Assembly: GCA_900551975.1 (NCBI GenBank)
Contig: URYA01000076.1
Span: 1 to 7,454 of the forward strand
DNA from: an uncultured Collinsella sp.
GTDB taxonomy: Bacteria; Actinomycetota; Coriobacteriia; Coriobacteriales; Coriobacteriaceae
Reading direction: 5' to 3'
Length of the DNA stretch: 7,454 nucleotides
In this document: positions 5,977 through 7,454 of the stretch, in pieces
How positions within the stretch are numbered: position 1 is the stretch's first letter
How the letters are laid out: each line of letters starts with the position of its first letter
Position numbers and translations under genes: made by a program
Notes under the pieces: generated by a model
What the model saw: the letters and a program-made list of their open reading frames with translations, nothing else
Told to the model about the DNA's origin: nothing
Databases searched by the model: none

Positions 5977-6447
5977 CTAGCGGTTGCGTTCCTTAAGGGC
6001 GCGATCGATCTCGCGTTGGACATCACGCTTGGCCATGTCCTCGCGCTTGTCGTAGAGCTTCTTGCCGCGACCCAGACCCAGCAGCAGCTTTACGCGGCCG
6101 TCGGTATTAAAGTAGAGCTCCAACGGAACCAGCGCATAACCACGGTTGCGAAGTTTGCCGTCAAGAAAGTCGATCTCCTTGCGGTGCAGCAGCAGACGAC
6201 GCCGACGGTCGGGATCGCGATTCCACACGCCACCATGGCTATAGGGGTGGATATGCAGGCCGACGAGCCAGCACTCGCCGCCACGAATCAGCGCAAAAGT
6301 GTCAGTGATCTGACAGGCACGCTCGCGAATCGACTTGACCTCGGTGCCGCTCAGCTCAATACCGCACTCAAACGTCTCGTCGATAAAGTACTCGTGATGC
6401 GCCGAACGATTCTTGGAAATGAGCTTGCGTTCGCGCTTACTGGGCAT
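5977..6447 (-). CDS. smpB: SsrA (tmRNA)-binding protein SmpB
   Basis: The 156-residue protein binds tmRNA and brings it to stalled ribosomes for trans-translation. The length fits the family (about 150-160). Conserved stretches are NRSAHHEYFIDETFECGI (13-30), LSGTEVKSIR (32-41), WLVGLHIHPY (60-69), RRRLLLHRKEI (82-92), ALVPLELYF (105-113) and the basic C-terminal tail GKKLYDKREDMAKRD (128-142), which enters the mRNA channel. The start at 6447 is fixed by a perfect AAGGAGG (6460-6454) six bases upstream. That site lies inside the last codons of the TPR-like gene, whose stop overlaps smpB by 11 bases (6437-6447), pointing to translational coupling. No promoter of its own is visible. The ssrA RNA gene is not in this window. 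Confidence 0.96.
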   Translation of the reverse strand: MPSKRERKLISKNRSAHHEYFIDETFECGIELSGTEVKSIRERACQITDTFALIRGGECWLVGLHIHPYSHGGVWNRDPDRRRRLLLHRKEIDFLDGKLRNRGYALVPLELYFNTDGRVKLLLGLGRGKKLYDKREDMAKRDVQREIDRALKERNR

Positions 6448-7228
6448 CGCCGGCCTCCTTGACGCCGTCGGCTCCCTTGTCGGCGCCTGCGCGCTTTGCC
6501 TTGCGCTCGGCGTTGAGCTCGGCATCGCTCTCGCGCACCAGCTTAATGATCGCCGCACATGCCTCCTCGCCCACAAGGTCGCGGGCACGGACCGTCAGGC
6601 GCGTCGCCTCCTGCTTGTCGCCGTCGCTTGCAGCATCGGTCGCACACATGATCAGGCAGATGGCAATCTCGGCCGAAGGCGAGGTCGGCACGCCTTGCAG
6701 GCTCAGCTCGCCCATCACGTGGTCGTCGCTCTCATCGGCGGCATCCGGATAGGCAGTATGGATCTTGTTGAGCAGGCGCGTCGTATGCGCGTCGCCAGGG
6801 GCCAAGCGCAGCGCCAGACGCGCGCAACCCACAGCCGCCGAGACGTTCTCGGTCTCGGGCTCAAGGAAATACTGGCCCAAGTTGGCGTAGGCGCGGGCGG
6901 CACACTTGCCGTCGCTCGCACGCTCTAGCACCGAAAACGAAAGCGATGCCCACTCCTGCTTGTCCTCGAGCGCACGGAACAGCTCGGCCAGATCCAGGCG
7001 GTAGTTGCAGTTCATGGGGTCCCAGCGCACGGCCTGCATCAAGGCGTTGCGAGCACTCACATAATCCTGCTGGCGAATGTAGGCATACGCCATGTCGGAA
7101 TACAGGCGATCAAAGGGCACCTCGACCTGCACCAGCTCGCGCGGATCCTTTTCCACGCGGCGGTAGGCCAGACGCTCAAACTTGCTATCGAAGCTAAAGT
7201 ACTGGCGGTTCCGTCTTGCACTCGGCAT
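6437..7228 (-). CDS. 3' frame of the TPR-like gene, possibly translated by restart
   Basis: This is the part of the broken gene that could still be made alone. An ATG at 7228, in the frame of the large C-terminal part, has GAGGAG (7241-7236) seven bases upstream, a good ribosome site lying within the end of the 5' frame. The 263-residue product would begin MPSARRNRQYFSF. Its first eight or so residues look like out-of-frame sequence, whereas YFSFDSKFERLAYRR onward looks genuine. Translation through here would also keep the coupling to smpB. Confidence 0.5.
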   Translation of the reverse strand: MPSARRNRQYFSFDSKFERLAYRRVEKDPRELVQVEVPFDRLYSDMAYAYIRQQDYVSARNALMQAVRWDPMNCNYRLDLAELFRALEDKQEWASLSFSVLERASDGKCAARAYANLGQYFLEPETENVSAAVGCARLALRLAPGDAHTTRLLNKIHTAYPDAADESDDHVMGELSLQGVPTSPSAEIAICLIMCATDAASDGDKQEATRLTVRARDLVGEEACAAIIKLVRESDAELNAERKAKRAGADKGADGVKEAGDAQ

Positions 7229-7349
7229 CGATATACTCCTCGGCGAGCTCAACCAGACGCTCCAACAGCGGCGTCGCCGTGGCCAGGTCGCCCTGCGCCA
7301 GATAGTTCTCGGCATACGTGATGTCTTGCAAGCTGATGGGCAGATCCAT
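6437..7349 (-). pseudogene. TPR-like repeat protein gene with a single +1 frame break
   Basis: Two overlapping frames together make one protein-like gene. The 5' part runs from ATG 7349 (AGGAG five bases upstream) to TAG 7196-7194: MDLPISLQDITYAENYL, then helical LERLVELAEEYIDAECK. The 3' part continues in the next frame as YFSFDSKFERLAYRRVEKDP. The full span is 913 bases, 304 codons plus one, so removing one base restores about 303 residues. The C-terminal part has TPR-like helix pairs (DMAYAYIRQQDYVSARNALM, then LAELFRALEDKQEW) and a basic Ala/Lys-rich tail. No specific function is known to me; TPR proteins usually hold other proteins. It lies directly upstream of and overlaps smpB. The only upstream promoter hint is a lone TTGACC (7400-7395). 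The break could be a true mutation, a sequencing error, or programmed +1 frameshifting at CTT-TAG-C. Confidence 0.7.
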
Positions 7350-7405
7350 GGCTACTCCTCGATCTGAGCGAAACACGGCAGACGCCGCATATACGGTCAA
7401 TACAC

Positions 7406-7433
7406 AAAACCCGGGTCTCTTGCGAGGCCCGGG
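7406..7433 (-). terminator. Rho-independent terminator of a gene beyond the right edge
   Basis: CCCGGGTCTC (7410-7419) pairs with GAGGCCCGGG (7424-7433) over 10 bp with one G-U wobble around a TTGC loop. On the minus strand it is followed by TTTTGTGT (7409-7402). It would end a minus-strand transcript coming from the right and implies that the TPR-smpB unit starts its own transcription within 7350-7405. On plus the following CATTTTG gives a poorer tail. Confidence 0.8.
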
Positions 7434-7454
7434 CGTTCATTTTGTGGTAGCCCG

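Noticed and set aside
6448..6588. Upstream extension of the smpB frame
   Set aside because: It lies within the TPR-like gene in another frame; SmpB family length and the perfect AAGGAGG fix the start at 6447.
1..7454. CRISPR arrays, insertion sequences, prophage or defence genes
   Set aside because: No regularly spaced repeats, transposase, integrase or toxin-like genes were found on either strand.

Overview
The window looks like core chromosome of a high-GC actinobacterium of the class Coriobacteriia, most likely Collinsella or a close relative. This is inferred from strongly GC-ending codons, strong GGAGG-type ribosome sites and the gene families present; no rRNA or other taxonomic marker is here. 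Almost everything is on the minus strand; only the metal transporter and a small gene remnant are on plus.

Layout from left to right. Positions 1-3263 (minus) hold the first 1087 residues of the glutamate synthase large subunit GltB, cut by the left edge. Positions 3264-3625 are a 362-base divergent intergenic region with a short orphan gene tail, two copies of a 15-bp motif, and a promoter for mntH with a DtxR-like palindrome in its spacer. An NRAMP manganese/iron transporter (mntH) follows at 3626-4882 (plus). A third motif copy and a terminator separate it from a 47-residue rubredoxin-like protein (5035-5178, minus) and a flavin reductase/flavoredoxin (5267-5770, minus). Next come a terminator (5822-5855) and a large near-perfect hairpin (5898-5964). 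The tmRNA-binding protein SmpB (5977-6447, minus) overlaps the end of a TPR-like protein gene (6437-7349, minus) whose reading frame is broken once. A terminator for a gene beyond the right edge closes the window.

Three units can be read. GltB makes glutamate from glutamine and 2-oxoglutarate; its partner GltD would be expected past the left edge. The flavoredoxin and rubredoxin together resemble the two halves of the clostridial high-molecular-weight rubredoxin (Hrb), an electron carrier used in NO and O2 detoxification. The TPR-like gene and smpB form a translationally coupled pair serving, at least through SmpB, trans-translation. MntH is a single-gene unit probably under metal control.

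No defence system, mobile element, CRISPR array or clearly new multi-gene system is visible. The points most worth a second look are the +1 frame break at CTT-TAG-C, the dispersed-looking hairpin and 15-bp repeats, the mntH operator, the orphan gene tail, and the split Hrb arrangement.
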